A stretch of DNA of 64,000 nt from Myxococcales bacterium (lineage in GTDB: Bacteria > Myxococcota_A > Polyangia > Palsa-1104 > JAEUJZ01), in assembly GCA_016794505.1 (NCBI GenBank), contig JAEUJZ010000117.1:62001-126000 (forward strand), written 5' to 3'. Position numbers and translations under genes: made by a program. Of the stretch, positions 26,426 to 34,724 are shown in pieces. Below the pieces are notes generated by a model, which searched no databases, had not been told where the DNA came from, and worked only from the letters and a program-made list of their open reading frames with translations. Each line of letters opens with the position of its first letter. Positions within the stretch are counted from its first letter, which is position 1.

Positions 26426-26447
26426 GCCCGCGTCGCGAGCTGCGGGC
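26426..26447. terminator. GC-rich hairpin between convergent genes
   Basis: GCCCGC (26426-26431) pairs with GCGGGC (26442-26447) around a ten-base loop, exactly between the stops of the CXXCH lipoprotein (26413) and the MAPEG gene (26449). No clear T-tract follows on either strand, so this is a weak terminator call. Confidence 0.35.
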
Positions 26448-26448
26448 C

Positions 26449-26874
26449 TTACAGGAATGCCAGGCCCGCGCTCACCGTCATCGCCAGCAACACCAGCGAC
26501 GAGATCAAGAACAGCGCAAAGCGGATTTCGATCTTGTTGACCAGCGCCTGCAGCAGGCTGTGCAGCACGCGCAGGCCGACGTACGTCCAGGCCAGCGCAA
26601 GCTCGACCCCGCGATCGCGCCCGACCAGCGCCAGCACGATCACGACCGCATAAAACAGCGTCGGCTGTTCCATGAGGTGGTTGTAGTTATCGGCCTTCCA
26701 GCGAACCTCGGCAGGCAGCTTTGCCATCTGCTCGCCGCGCGGCGCTTGCGGATCCATGCGCATCTTGGCGCGCAGAATCGCCGGGATGCGCGTCGCGTAC
26801 ATCCAGGCCCACATGACGAAGGTCCACGCAACCAAGGCGACGGCGGTAGCCAAGATCGGGCTGTGCGAGTGCAT
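26449..26874 (-). CDS. MAPEG-family membrane protein
   Basis: A 141-aa protein with four hydrophobic helices (about 8-28, 70-85, 90-108, 118-140). The family phrase around residues 55-72 (VRWKADNYNHLMEQPTLFYA) and the later YVGLRVLHSL are typical of MAPEG (membrane-associated proteins in eicosanoid and glutathione metabolism), which bind glutathione in eukaryotes. Bacterial members have uncertain substrates. It is a single gene between a convergent lipoprotein and the TonB-dependent receptor gene; the receptor ends 60 bases upstream and reads in the same direction. Confidence 0.92.
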   Translation of the reverse strand: MHSHSPILATAVALVAWTFVMWAWMYATRIPAILRAKMRMDPQAPRGEQMAKLPAEVRWKADNYNHLMEQPTLFYAVVIVLALVGRDRGVELALAWTYVGLRVLHSLLQALVNKIEIRFALFLISSLVLLAMTVSAGLAFL

Positions 26875-26934
26875 GCCGTGAACTATATCAGCGTCGCACG
26901 GGGCGAGGCGTGGCGTATCCGGCGCGTGCGCGAT

Positions 26935-29430
26935 CTAGAGCTCGGCGCGCAGACCGAACGAGGGCAGGATCGGCAGCCCGGTGATGAACGCCCGCTGCGA
27001 GTAATCGAAGCTGTATACCGTCTGCTCGGGCTGCGGGTGGTTATAGACATTGCTGACATCGATATAGAGCTTGAGTCGCCACGTCTTAAACGTGAACGTG
27101 CGATCCAAGCGGATGTCGAGCTGATGGAAGTCTTCGATGCGTTCCTGGTTGCGCTCGTTGGGGCTGGGAAACTGCGGCTGGTACAGGTCGGCGTCGCTGT
27201 CATAAAAGCCGCCGCGCGCCGGAGAGAACGGAAACCCGGTCATGTAGCGGAAGCGGAAGCCCAGCTCGAACTTGTACGGCAGATAGGCATGCACAGCGGC
27301 GATCAGCACGTGCGTCTGATCGAAGTCAAAGATGCGATAGCTGCAGGTGTCGCAGTCGCGGCGCTCGCTGCGCAGAAGCGAATACGACACCCAGCCGAAC
27401 AGGTATCGCGAGAGCTTCTGGCGAAACAGGAAGGTGCCGCCATAGATGCGGCCCGACACCAGGCTGGCCGTGCGCTCGGGGCGAATGTCGAGGGGCTGGT
27501 CGCCGCCGCCAAAGCGACGCGAAAAGTCTGACGGGCCGGCGAAGTCCCACAGGTGCTTGTACAGGCCCGTGATCTCGACGAACAGGCCCTTCCAGATGGC
27601 CTGTTCCAGCGTTAGCGAAAGCTGGCCGGCGCGCTCTAGACGCAGCCGACTGTTGCCGAACGCAGCGAAGTAGTCCTGGGGCGCCGGATCCTGGCCATAC
27701 AGACCGGCGCCGAACTTGATCCAAGTAATCGGCGACAGACGCAGCCGTCCCGAAAAGCGCGGATCCAGGTTCAGGCGGCCCAGATAGCTGAAGTAATCGA
27801 CGCGAAGCCCCGGCGTCAGCGAGATGCGCTCGTGCGGCTTCAGCGAAAGCTCGACGTAATAAGCGGGGTTGATATACGGGTCGGCGCTGTCGATGCGCAG
27901 CTTGGTCAGCACGCCAGGCGGACGCTGGAATTCGCCCTCGCGCAGCGGCACCGGCACCGCGGCGTGCATCATCACGTACGCGATCTGGATGTCGCTGCCG
28001 ACAAGGACGCGCAGCCACGGCAGAAGCTGACGGCGCGCTTCCAGGCGGGTATCGCTGTTGATCGCGTCGACCTTCAGCTCGACGCTGCGCCCGACGCGCA
28101 GGTCCGTGCCGGTGTAGCCGGTGCTGTTTTGCAGCAGCACATCCCAGCCATCGACGCGTCCGCTATAGCGCAGCACACCGCGGTGAAACTGCACGTGCGT
28201 TGAAAACTCGCCGTTGACGCTGGGGTCCAGATCCTGCGGACGCGCAAAGCGCAGCGCGATGTTGTCGTCGGCGCCAAGCACCATCACGCGCAGGCTGCCT
28301 GACCCCAGCGGCACCGTCAGCACCCCTTGATAGTCGTAATAGATCGGCGCACTGACGAAGCGCAGACCGGGCGGTCCGCCACCCAACGTGTTGGCCAAGG
28401 CCAGCCCAGCGTCCAGATAGCTGCGCCGCACACCCAAGAGCAGCGACGGGCGCTTGCCCTCGGGCGTCTTCTTGAGCCCCTTGGGCGTGCCCAGCGGTCC
28501 TTCGGCTTCGATGCCGATGTGGATCGGGTTTAGATCCACGGCTCCATGCCAGCGATCGCGGCGACCGGCTCGCAGATCGACGTCGATGGCACCCGCCGTC
28601 GCGCGACCATAGCGCACGCCGAAGTTGTGCGGCATGTACTCGATGCTGTCGATAAACCCAGCCGGAACGATCGAGGTCGCCGCGCCATAGTGATAAAGCT
28701 GCGACACTTCGGCCGTCGCCAGATACACGCGCGAGTCATTTGGCCGCGCCCCTTCGATGATGAACAGGCCGGTGTTAAACGGCGGTCGCGCCACGCCGGG
28801 CAGGTTTTCGATGGCGCGTAGCGGATCGCCCAAGGTGCCGGGGATCTTGGAAAGCTCCTCGGTGGTCAGCGTCTGTCGCGAGATCTCTTCACGCAGAGCC
28901 AGCGAGTCAGCGCGCACGGTGGTCTGGAAGGGATTGGCCGGTGGCAGCGCAGTCGGCGCAAGGTAGTACGTCACGCGAATGCGCTCGGCTCCGCGCACGG
29001 TCAGCGTGGTGTCGCGTGGCTGAAGCTCGGTCGAGGCCGCTCCCCGCGCTGCGACATGTACGCGGTAGATTCCGGCGGCGACATCGCTCAGCTCGAAGGC
29101 CCCTTCGTCGTCGCTGGTCACCACGATCTCGGGACCGCTGCCGGATGCAGGACGCAGCGCGATCTGGGCCCTGGGCACAGGTGCGCGCGTGCCGCGGGCT
29201 CGAACCAGTCCAGAAATCGTCGCGCGGTTGGCGGGCTTGCCTGGCTGTGCCGTGCCCGCCGTCGCTGCGGGCCCGTGCCCCGGCGGTCCACCAAGCGCCG
29301 CCATCGCAGCCCCCCCTGATTCAGCGAGAGCAGACCCTGGCTGAACAGCCACAGTGGCCCGCAGAAGCCACAGGCTTGGCCCACAAGCCCATGCAAGACG
29401 TCGACGGTGGGCAGAGCCCTGAGTAGGCAT
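26935..29430 (-). CDS. TonB-dependent outer-membrane receptor with N-terminal carboxypeptidase-regulatory-like domain
   Basis: An 831-aa protein. After a signal peptide (cleavage near ALAES) comes an Ala/Pro-rich stretch and a CarboxypepD-regulatory-like Ig domain (about 68-155; ISGLVRARGTRAPVPRAQI, DDEGAFELSDVAAGIYRVHV). A plug region (about 165-300) follows, with LPGVARPPF and the SIEYMPHNFGVRYGRATAGAIDV segment common in this group. A long beta-barrel ends near the C-terminus (GLRAEL). The layout is that of SusC-like/myxobacterial TonB-dependent transporters. No TonB box is obvious. The cargo cannot be told; no sigma/anti-sigma or binding protein adjoins it. Confidence 0.92.
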   Translation of the reverse strand: MPTQGSAHRRRLAWACGPSLWLLRATVAVQPGSALAESGGAAMAALGGPPGHGPAATAGTAQPGKPANRATISGLVRARGTRAPVPRAQIALRPASGSGPEIVVTSDDEGAFELSDVAAGIYRVHVAARGAASTELQPRDTTLTVRGAERIRVTYYLAPTALPPANPFQTTVRADSLALREEISRQTLTTEELSKIPGTLGDPLRAIENLPGVARPPFNTGLFIIEGARPNDSRVYLATAEVSQLYHYGAATSIVPAGFIDSIEYMPHNFGVRYGRATAGAIDVDLRAGRRDRWHGAVDLNPIHIGIEAEGPLGTPKGLKKTPEGKRPSLLLGVRRSYLDAGLALANTLGGGPPGLRFVSAPIYYDYQGVLTVPLGSGSLRVMVLGADDNIALRFARPQDLDPSVNGEFSTHVQFHRGVLRYSGRVDGWDVLLQNSTGYTGTDLRVGRSVELKVDAINSDTRLEARRQLLPWLRVLVGSDIQIAYVMMHAAVPVPLREGEFQRPPGVLTKLRIDSADPYINPAYYVELSLKPHERISLTPGLRVDYFSYLGRLNLDPRFSGRLRLSPITWIKFGAGLYGQDPAPQDYFAAFGNSRLRLERAGQLSLTLEQAIWKGLFVEITGLYKHLWDFAGPSDFSRRFGGGDQPLDIRPERTASLVSGRIYGGTFLFRQKLSRYLFGWVSYSLLRSERRDCDTCSYRIFDFDQTHVLIAAVHAYLPYKFELGFRFRYMTGFPFSPARGGFYDSDADLYQPQFPSPNERNQERIEDFHQLDIRLDRTFTFKTWRLKLYIDVSNVYNHPQPEQTVYSFDYSQRAFITGLPILPSFGLRAEL

Positions 29431-29652
29431 GGTCGCGGATTATAGCAAGCGCACCACACCCGCGACGCGTGACAAAAACGCCACATTGGTCAAACCAATA
29501 CGCCTCAACGGACACGGCGGGGCTGTCGCTCGTGCCGCGCTGCTCAGCGACGAGAAAGGCGGCATCGATTGTTTGGCACGTAACCTGCTGAAGCAAGCAC
29601 GACAGGTGGCTCGGTGAGCCGCAACCGTACACACCCCAGATAGGAGACGCCC

Positions 29653-30021
29653 ATGAACACGATCAAGCTGTTTGCCCTTGGTATCGCCGCTGCCTTCGCC
29701 CTGAGCGCTTCGCCGGTCCTCGCCGACGAGAAGCCCGCCGCCGAGAAGAAGGCGGAAGTGAAAGAGAAGGCCGCCGAGAAGAAGACCGAAGTGAAAGAGA
29801 AGGCCGCCGAGAAGAAGGCCGAAGCGAAGGAGAAGAAGGCCGAGGCGAAGGAGAAGGGGGCCGAGAAGAAGGCCGAGGCCAAGGAGAAGGCCGCTGAGAA
29901 GAAGGCCGAAGTGAAGGAGAAGGCCGCCGAGAAGAAGGCCGAAGCCAAGGAGAAGGCCGCTGAGAAGAAGGCCGAAGTGAAGGAGAAGGCCGCCGAGAAG
30001 AAGGCCGAAGCCGCCAAGTAG
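29653..30021 (+). CDS. Secreted Lys/Glu/Ala repeat protein
   Basis: A 122-aa protein with a good ribosome site (GGAG eight bases before the ATG) and a signal peptide (cleavage after VLADE, about 25). The rest is a continuous run of ten- to eleven-residue repeats of the KEKAAEKKAE/V type, which should form one long charged alpha helix, outside the cytoplasm. Such sequences recall histone H1-like or LEA-like low-complexity proteins, but the export signal argues for an envelope role. It is followed by a strong intrinsic terminator, so it is an independent, probably highly expressed transcript. Reverse-strand frames across it are only shadows of the repeats. Confidence 0.85.
   Translation: MNTIKLFALGIAAAFALSASPVLADEKPAAEKKAEVKEKAAEKKTEVKEKAAEKKAEAKEKKAEAKEKGAEKKAEAKEKAAEKKAEVKEKAAEKKAEAKEKAAEKKAEVKEKAAEKKAEAAK
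29746..30018 (+). repeat. Short tandem repeats coding KEKAAEKKAE units
   Basis: About eight imperfect copies of a 30- to 33-base unit of the form GAGAAGGCCGCYGAGAAGAAG plus a variable linker occupy most of the gene. Near-identical blocks around 29880-29950 and 29940-30010 suggest recent duplication by slippage or unequal exchange; copy number may vary between strains. Confidence 0.8.
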
Positions 30022-30064
30022 GCTCGCGTGGCAAGCCCGTCGGGCCTGCCGCGGTCTCTGCCAT

Positions 30065-30104
30065 AGGCCCCTGCTTGATGCACTCAAGCTGGGGCCTTTT
30101 TTTT
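30065..30104 (+). terminator. Rho-independent terminator of the Lys/Glu/Ala repeat gene
   Basis: AGGCCCC (30065-30071) pairs with GGGGCCT (30091-30097); after one T/T mismatch GCTTGA (30073-30078) pairs with TCAAGC (30084-30089) around the loop TGCAC. A run of eight T residues (30097-30104) follows. It lies 43 bases after the stop at 30021. Confidence 0.95.
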
Positions 30105-30192
30105 GCCTGCGTAAAGGCGCCACGCGGCCTGGATCCGTCGAGTCGTCTGGGCAGACCGAGCGTCTCAGCGGGGCTGTAGCGCGCTTGGATGA

Positions 30193-31749
30193 TTACGCCG
30201 AGAGCAGGCCCAGCTGAGCAAAGGCCTGCAGGGTCTTGGGCAGGTGCTGGACGCGCAGATCCCGCGCTAGCTGGGCTGGTTCCGCGGGCTCGCCATTTGG
30301 GCCGCTGACCACCAGCGCTCCACCGGCCACGGCGTGCAGGATGCCGTCGAGGATCGCTTCGTGATCACGCGTGCCGTCAAGAAGTGGCAGCACGGTCTGC
30401 TGAAATGGATCGAGCCGAATCGGGTCGTGCCAAGGTCCAGTGACCACGCCATCACGCTGCGCTTGCAGCCGAGTCAGGGGACGGACGCACGGACGCACGC
30501 TGACCTGTTTTTGCATCGCAATCGACTCGCGGCGCAGCATGCAGACGCCTGTGCGATGCCCGTACACGACGAGCTTTGCGACGCTCTCCAAGCTGATGGC
30601 TTCGCTGAGCAAGCTGGATAGCTGATCGCACAGCTCGGGCAGAGACAGCGCATGCGGTCGGCTGCGGTACAGCGCCAGGATCAGCGCCTTGAACATGGGA
30701 TTGTCCGTCTGTCCTTCACCCAGGCGGGCTTCAAACTGAAGCGGGATGGGCTTTTGCAGCGCGTCGCCTTGCAGTGGCGCCAGCGACAGCGGCACCGCGG
30801 CGCCCAACACCAGCACATCGCGCAGCGCATCGGGCGCTGGACCTGCCGCGAGCGCGACCTCGCTGCGACACAAGATCGAGCTGCGCAGCGACGTGCTGCG
30901 CAGAAAGTCCAGGTACTGTTCTTGCCGCACGAAGTCATCACCCAGCTGGGCAAAGGCCTTCTGCGCCGTCGGGGGCAGGCCGTTTAGGCCCAGCGTGACC
31001 ACGGCATCGCCCACGTATGCAAGGTCGTGTGCCCGCGCAGCATCCATGAACGCGTGAAAGTAACAGGGTCGGTTGTCGGTCTCGAAGTGTTCGTGAAAGA
31101 CATAGCTGTCCGGCAGCCGCTCGATGCGCCGCGCCTCGTCGCGCAAGAGCTGTGTCTCGACGCTCTGTGGATCCATCGAGCAGTCGATGAGGAAGTCCAA
31201 AAGGGCCCGCGCCTGCTGCACGATCGCGCCCGGATCGGTCATCCCCGCGGTGTGATAGCGCATCATTTCTCGGATCGGCTGCCGTCGGTAAAAGCCCGGC
31301 AGCAGGTTGTAACAGACATACGCCAAGCCCGACTGCGCAAGGCGTTGCTGACAGATCTGCAAGATGCGCTCTTGCACGGCCTCGGGCACCCAGGAATAGA
31401 CGCCGTGGCACAGGATGTAATCGAAGGGCTCGCCGTGACTTTCGAATGTCAAAAGATCGGCCGCGCGCAGCTCAATATTGGTCAGCCCCAGCTCGCTGAT
31501 CAGCGCTTGGCCGCGCTCGATCTGCACCGCGGCGCGATCGATGCCTAGAAACTGGCTTTCGGGCCACTGCGCGGCCAGTGGAATCAAGTGCGCACCGTCG
31601 GCACAGCCCAGCTCTAGGACGCGACAGCGCGACAGGCGCGCCGGGTTCATCCCCCGCAGGATGGCTTCGGCCGCGATGTGATCGGGGTGCATCTGCGGCA
31701 CGCTGTGCGCCGCGTACGGGACTTCATTGTATGGATCGTCTTCGGACAC
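30193..31749 (-). CDS. SAM-dependent methyltransferase with regulatory domain (tandem copy 2)
   Basis: A 518-aa protein starting at GTG 31749, six bases after an AAGGAG ribosome site. A class I methyltransferase domain (about 10-190) carries motif I VLELGCADGAHLIPLA, the acidic GIDRAAVQI strand and the conserved DYILCHGVYSWVP. Residues about 200-320 resemble the methyltransferase regulatory domain (FHEHFETDNRPCYFHAFMDAARAH), and the C-terminal ~190 residues form a winged-helix-like region. It is a paralogue of the gene immediately upstream (15-base gap), so the pair likely arose by duplication. The substrate is unknown; in other bacteria such proteins are seen near secretion or peptide loci. 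Confidence 0.88.
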   Translation of the reverse strand: MSEDDPYNEVPYAAHSVPQMHPDHIAAEAILRGMNPARLSRCRVLELGCADGAHLIPLAAQWPESQFLGIDRAAVQIERGQALISELGLTNIELRAADLLTFESHGEPFDYILCHGVYSWVPEAVQERILQICQQRLAQSGLAYVCYNLLPGFYRRQPIREMMRYHTAGMTDPGAIVQQARALLDFLIDCSMDPQSVETQLLRDEARRIERLPDSYVFHEHFETDNRPCYFHAFMDAARAHDLAYVGDAVVTLGLNGLPPTAQKAFAQLGDDFVRQEQYLDFLRSTSLRSSILCRSEVALAAGPAPDALRDVLVLGAAVPLSLAPLQGDALQKPIPLQFEARLGEGQTDNPMFKALILALYRSRPHALSLPELCDQLSSLLSEAISLESVAKLVVYGHRTGVCMLRRESIAMQKQVSVRPCVRPLTRLQAQRDGVVTGPWHDPIRLDPFQQTVLPLLDGTRDHEAILDGILHAVAGGALVVSGPNGEPAEPAQLARDLRVQHLPKTLQAFAQLGLLSA

Positions 31750-31764
31750 GCCGGCTCCTTGCGA

Positions 31765-33417
31765 TCACGAAACAAGCAGCCCAAGCTCGGCGAAGCTGGC
31801 CAGAGCCTTGGGCAGATAGACGGCGCGCAGCTGTTCACTGAGCTGACGCGGCGGCATGCTCTGCGAAAACGGTCCGCCACCTGGGCCGCCCAGCACCAGC
31901 GCACCGCGTTCAATTTCGGACCACAGCGCCGCGTGCAAGGCGGCCAGATCGCGCGTCCCATCCAGAAGCGAAAGCAAGGCCTGGCGCAGCGGATCCAGCG
32001 ACGCTGCCATATGCCACTGCGTCGGCACCGTGTTGTCGCTGCGAATCTGCACGCGCGCCAACAGCGATGCGCAGGGCTTTTCGCTGACGCGCTGCGTGAC
32101 GGGCGGGCTCTGCGTATGCAGCGAACAGATGCCGGCGCGATGTCCGTACAGCGCCATCTCGAAGATCTCGCTGGTGGGCACTGCACGTCCCAGAAGCTCC
32201 ATGGTTCGTTTGCAGAGCTGCGGAAAGCTCATGGCGCACGGACGGGCCAGGTACAGCGCCAGCAGCAGCGCCTTAAAGTGCGGGTGCTCGATCTGCGCCG
32301 AACCGACGCGGGCGATGAACTTCACCGGCCGATCTTCGAGCAGGCGTCCGCCCATCAGCTCCGCGGGATTTTCCGGCGCCGCCGCGCAGCGCACAAGCAG
32401 GTCGCGCAGCACTTCTTGGCTGGGCGTGGCCGAAAGCGCGTGCTCGCTGCGACACAGCAGCGTGCTGCGCATGGCCGTGTTGCGGATGAAGTCAACGTAC
32501 TGCTCATAGCGCACCACGTCATCGGCGATCTCGGCCAGCGCTTGCTGCGCTTTTTCGGGCAGGCCGGCCGCGCCTCCTTTGGCCACAGCTTCGTCGAGAA
32601 ACTGCAGCCCGTGACGACTGGCGACGTCCATGAACTGATAGAAGTAACAGGGGCGATTGTCCGCTTCGAAGTGCTCGTGAAAGACATAGCTGTCCGGCAC
32701 CTTGGCAAGCCGCTCGGCTTCCTCGCGTAGCAGCCGCACCGTCGTGCTGTCGGAATCGGGGGCGCTGTTGATCAGAAACGTCACCAGCTCTTTGGCCTGC
32801 TGCACGATCTCGCGCGGGTTCTTAAGGCCCAGCGCATGCGCGTGATAGCGCATCATTTCCATGACCGGCTGTCGTCGGTAAAAGCCTGGGTATGTGTTGT
32901 AGCTGATGTACACAACACCCTGCGGCGACAGCAGGCGCTGACACAGATCAAAGATCCGTTTCTGAACCGGCGCGGGGACCCACGAATACACGCCGTGGCA
33001 CAGGATGTAATCGAAGCTGCCCGGCTCGCCTTCGAACTCCATCAGATCGGCGGCAAGAAGCTGGATATTGGGCAGCTTGGCGTCTGCGATCAGCTGGCTT
33101 CCCTGCTGCACCTGCACCGCCGAGCGATCGATGCCGACGAACGTGCTGCCAGGCCACGTCGCCGCCAGCGGGATCAAGTTGCCGCCGCTTGCGCAGCCTA
33201 GCTCCAGCACGCGACAGCGGTCGATGGCAGTCGGTTGCAAGCCTCGCAGCCGCGCCGCCACGGCCAGGTTGTCGGGGTGGGTCTGCGCAAAGCAGCGGCT
33301 GATGTACGGCAAGACGTCGTAGCTGTCCGGCTTCTTTTCTGCGTCGCTGGACGGGTCGTTGTTCGCGCGGCTGGGCGACGCGAGAGCAGAACTAGGCGGG
33401 GACTGCAACATGGCCAT
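31765..33417 (-). CDS. SAM-dependent methyltransferase with regulatory domain (tandem copy 1)
   Basis: A 550-aa paralogue of the downstream gene. The start is ATG 33417 or, better spaced from AAGGAG, ATG 33411; a longer frame to 33528 has no support. After a Ser/Pro-rich tail of about 35 residues the methyltransferase domain shows VLELGCASGGNLIPLA, VGIDRSAVQVQQG and DYILCHGVYSWVP. The regulatory part has the near-identical phrase SYVFHEHFEADNRPCYF. A C-terminal winged-helix-like region completes it. The two proteins differ mainly in the N-terminal tail and in loops, so they may act on different but related substrates or as a heteromer. Confidence 0.88.
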   Translation of the reverse strand: MAMLQSPPSSALASPSRANNDPSSDAEKKPDSYDVLPYISRCFAQTHPDNLAVAARLRGLQPTAIDRCRVLELGCASGGNLIPLAATWPGSTFVGIDRSAVQVQQGSQLIADAKLPNIQLLAADLMEFEGEPGSFDYILCHGVYSWVPAPVQKRIFDLCQRLLSPQGVVYISYNTYPGFYRRQPVMEMMRYHAHALGLKNPREIVQQAKELVTFLINSAPDSDSTTVRLLREEAERLAKVPDSYVFHEHFEADNRPCYFYQFMDVASRHGLQFLDEAVAKGGAAGLPEKAQQALAEIADDVVRYEQYVDFIRNTAMRSTLLCRSEHALSATPSQEVLRDLLVRCAAAPENPAELMGGRLLEDRPVKFIARVGSAQIEHPHFKALLLALYLARPCAMSFPQLCKRTMELLGRAVPTSEIFEMALYGHRAGICSLHTQSPPVTQRVSEKPCASLLARVQIRSDNTVPTQWHMAASLDPLRQALLSLLDGTRDLAALHAALWSEIERGALVLGGPGGGPFSQSMPPRQLSEQLRAVYLPKALASFAELGLLVS

Positions 33418-33659
33418 GGGCTCCTTGCATCGGTGCGAGCGTTGGGTGCCCGGTTCTGCACGGTGGCCGAGAGGCCGCCTGGCGCTCCTTGGTGTTGCGC
33501 GTTCGCCGCCGCGATCTCGACAGCGCATAAGGACGCGACGTCACCGCTACTCCAAGCAGCCCTAAGGCGGACTTCCCGAGCAGTTTAGACACTCTACGCA
33601 TCTCGCCATCATATCGCGGATCACGCGGTCGGCGGCCAAGGTTGATACACTGCCCGCCC

Positions 33660-34724
33660 ATGATGGCCGGGCTCGACATCGATGGATCTTCTGGAGAAGG
33701 CGGCGGTCAGATCCTGCGCACCTCGCTGTCGCTGTCGCTTTTGACCGGGCAGCCTTTTTTTCTGCACGACATCCGCGCCCATCGCGAGACACCGGGCCTG
33801 CGACCGCAGCACCTGCGCGCAGTGACCGCGGCCGCCCAGCTTGGCGATGCCGAAGTCAACGGGGCCCAGGTCGGCTCGCGTGAGCTGAGCTTTTGTCCGC
33901 GCCGCTTCGGCAGGCACCTGGACGGAGGTCGCTATCACTTCGACATCGGCACCGCGGGCAGCACCAGCTTGGTGCTGCAGACCGTGCTGCCGGCGCTGCT
34001 TTGCGCCTCGGGTCCGTCGACGATCACGGTGCAAGGGGGGACGTACAACACCAAGGCGCCGCCGTTTGACTTCCTGGACCGGGTGTTTGCGCCGCTTCTG
34101 CGTCGGCTGGGCGTGGGCCTTGAACTGCGCATGCTGCAGCCGGGCTTTTATCCGCAGGGGGGCGGCACCATCGTCGCGGAGCTCACGCCTCCGGCAGAGC
34201 TGCGCGCCATGCCGCGTCTGGATCTTTTGCAGCGCGGATCGGTCGTGCGCCGTCAGGCGACCGCGGTGCTGGCGCGCCTGCCCGAGCACATTGCGACGCG
34301 CGAGCTTGACACCCTGCGCAGCCTGCTCGACTGGCCGCCGGGCTGCTTTTCTGTGCGCTCGATCGCGCGAAGCCGCAGCCCCGGAAATGTCGTCTTGGTT
34401 GCGATCGAGAGCGAGCAGGTCTGCGAGCTGGTGAGCTGCGTGGGCGAGCGCGGCGTTCCCGCCGAAGAAGTCGCCCGCAGCGCCGCCGAAGAAGCGCTGG
34501 TGTATTTGCGCGCCGATGTGCCCGTCGGAGAGCACCTGGCCGACCAGCTCATCCTGCCGCTGGCGCTGGGGCAGGGCGGTCGCTATCGCACGCTGCCGCC
34601 GTCTTTGCACACGCGCACGCAGGCCGACATCGTGTCGCGCTTTTTGCCGCATGTTGACATCGCGCTCATCGACGAGTCGCCGCATGTCACCCGCATCGAA
34701 GTCACCGTAGGAGACCCCGCGTGA
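33660..34724 (+). CDS. rtcA: RNA 3'-terminal phosphate cyclase
   Basis: A 354-aa enzyme that converts RNA 3'-phosphates to 2',3'-cyclic phosphates using ATP through a covalent His-AMP. The start MMAGLDIDGSSGEGGGQILRTSL has the classical GEGGGQ loop; ATG 33660 or 33663 is preferred to an upstream TTG. Further marks are the GTAGSTSLVLQT motif, the FYPQGGG turn, and the catalytic His in EHLADQLILPLAL near residue 297. The insert domain is of normal length. It is not beside rtcB or an rtcR-type sigma-54 regulator; instead it overlaps (GTGA, 34721-34724) a lipoprotein gene, which would be co-translated. Confidence 0.95.
   Translation: MMAGLDIDGSSGEGGGQILRTSLSLSLLTGQPFFLHDIRAHRETPGLRPQHLRAVTAAAQLGDAEVNGAQVGSRELSFCPRRFGRHLDGGRYHFDIGTAGSTSLVLQTVLPALLCASGPSTITVQGGTYNTKAPPFDFLDRVFAPLLRRLGVGLELRMLQPGFYPQGGGTIVAELTPPAELRAMPRLDLLQRGSVVRRQATAVLARLPEHIATRELDTLRSLLDWPPGCFSVRSIARSRSPGNVVLVAIESEQVCELVSCVGERGVPAEEVARSAAEEALVYLRADVPVGEHLADQLILPLALGQGGRYRTLPPSLHTRTQADIVSRFLPHVDIALIDESPHVTRIEVTVGDPA

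Noticed and set aside
26362..27531. A 389-aa plus-strand frame
   Set aside because: Antisense to the MAPEG and TonB-dependent receptor genes, with unusual composition (many Arg/His/Gln) typical of shadow frames.
29440..30123. Minus-strand frames of 227 and 179 aa rich in Leu/Phe/Ala
   Set aside because: They are the reverse shadow of the Lys/Glu/Ala repeat gene; the repeat makes all frames open. The plus frame has a ribosome site, a signal peptide and a terminator.
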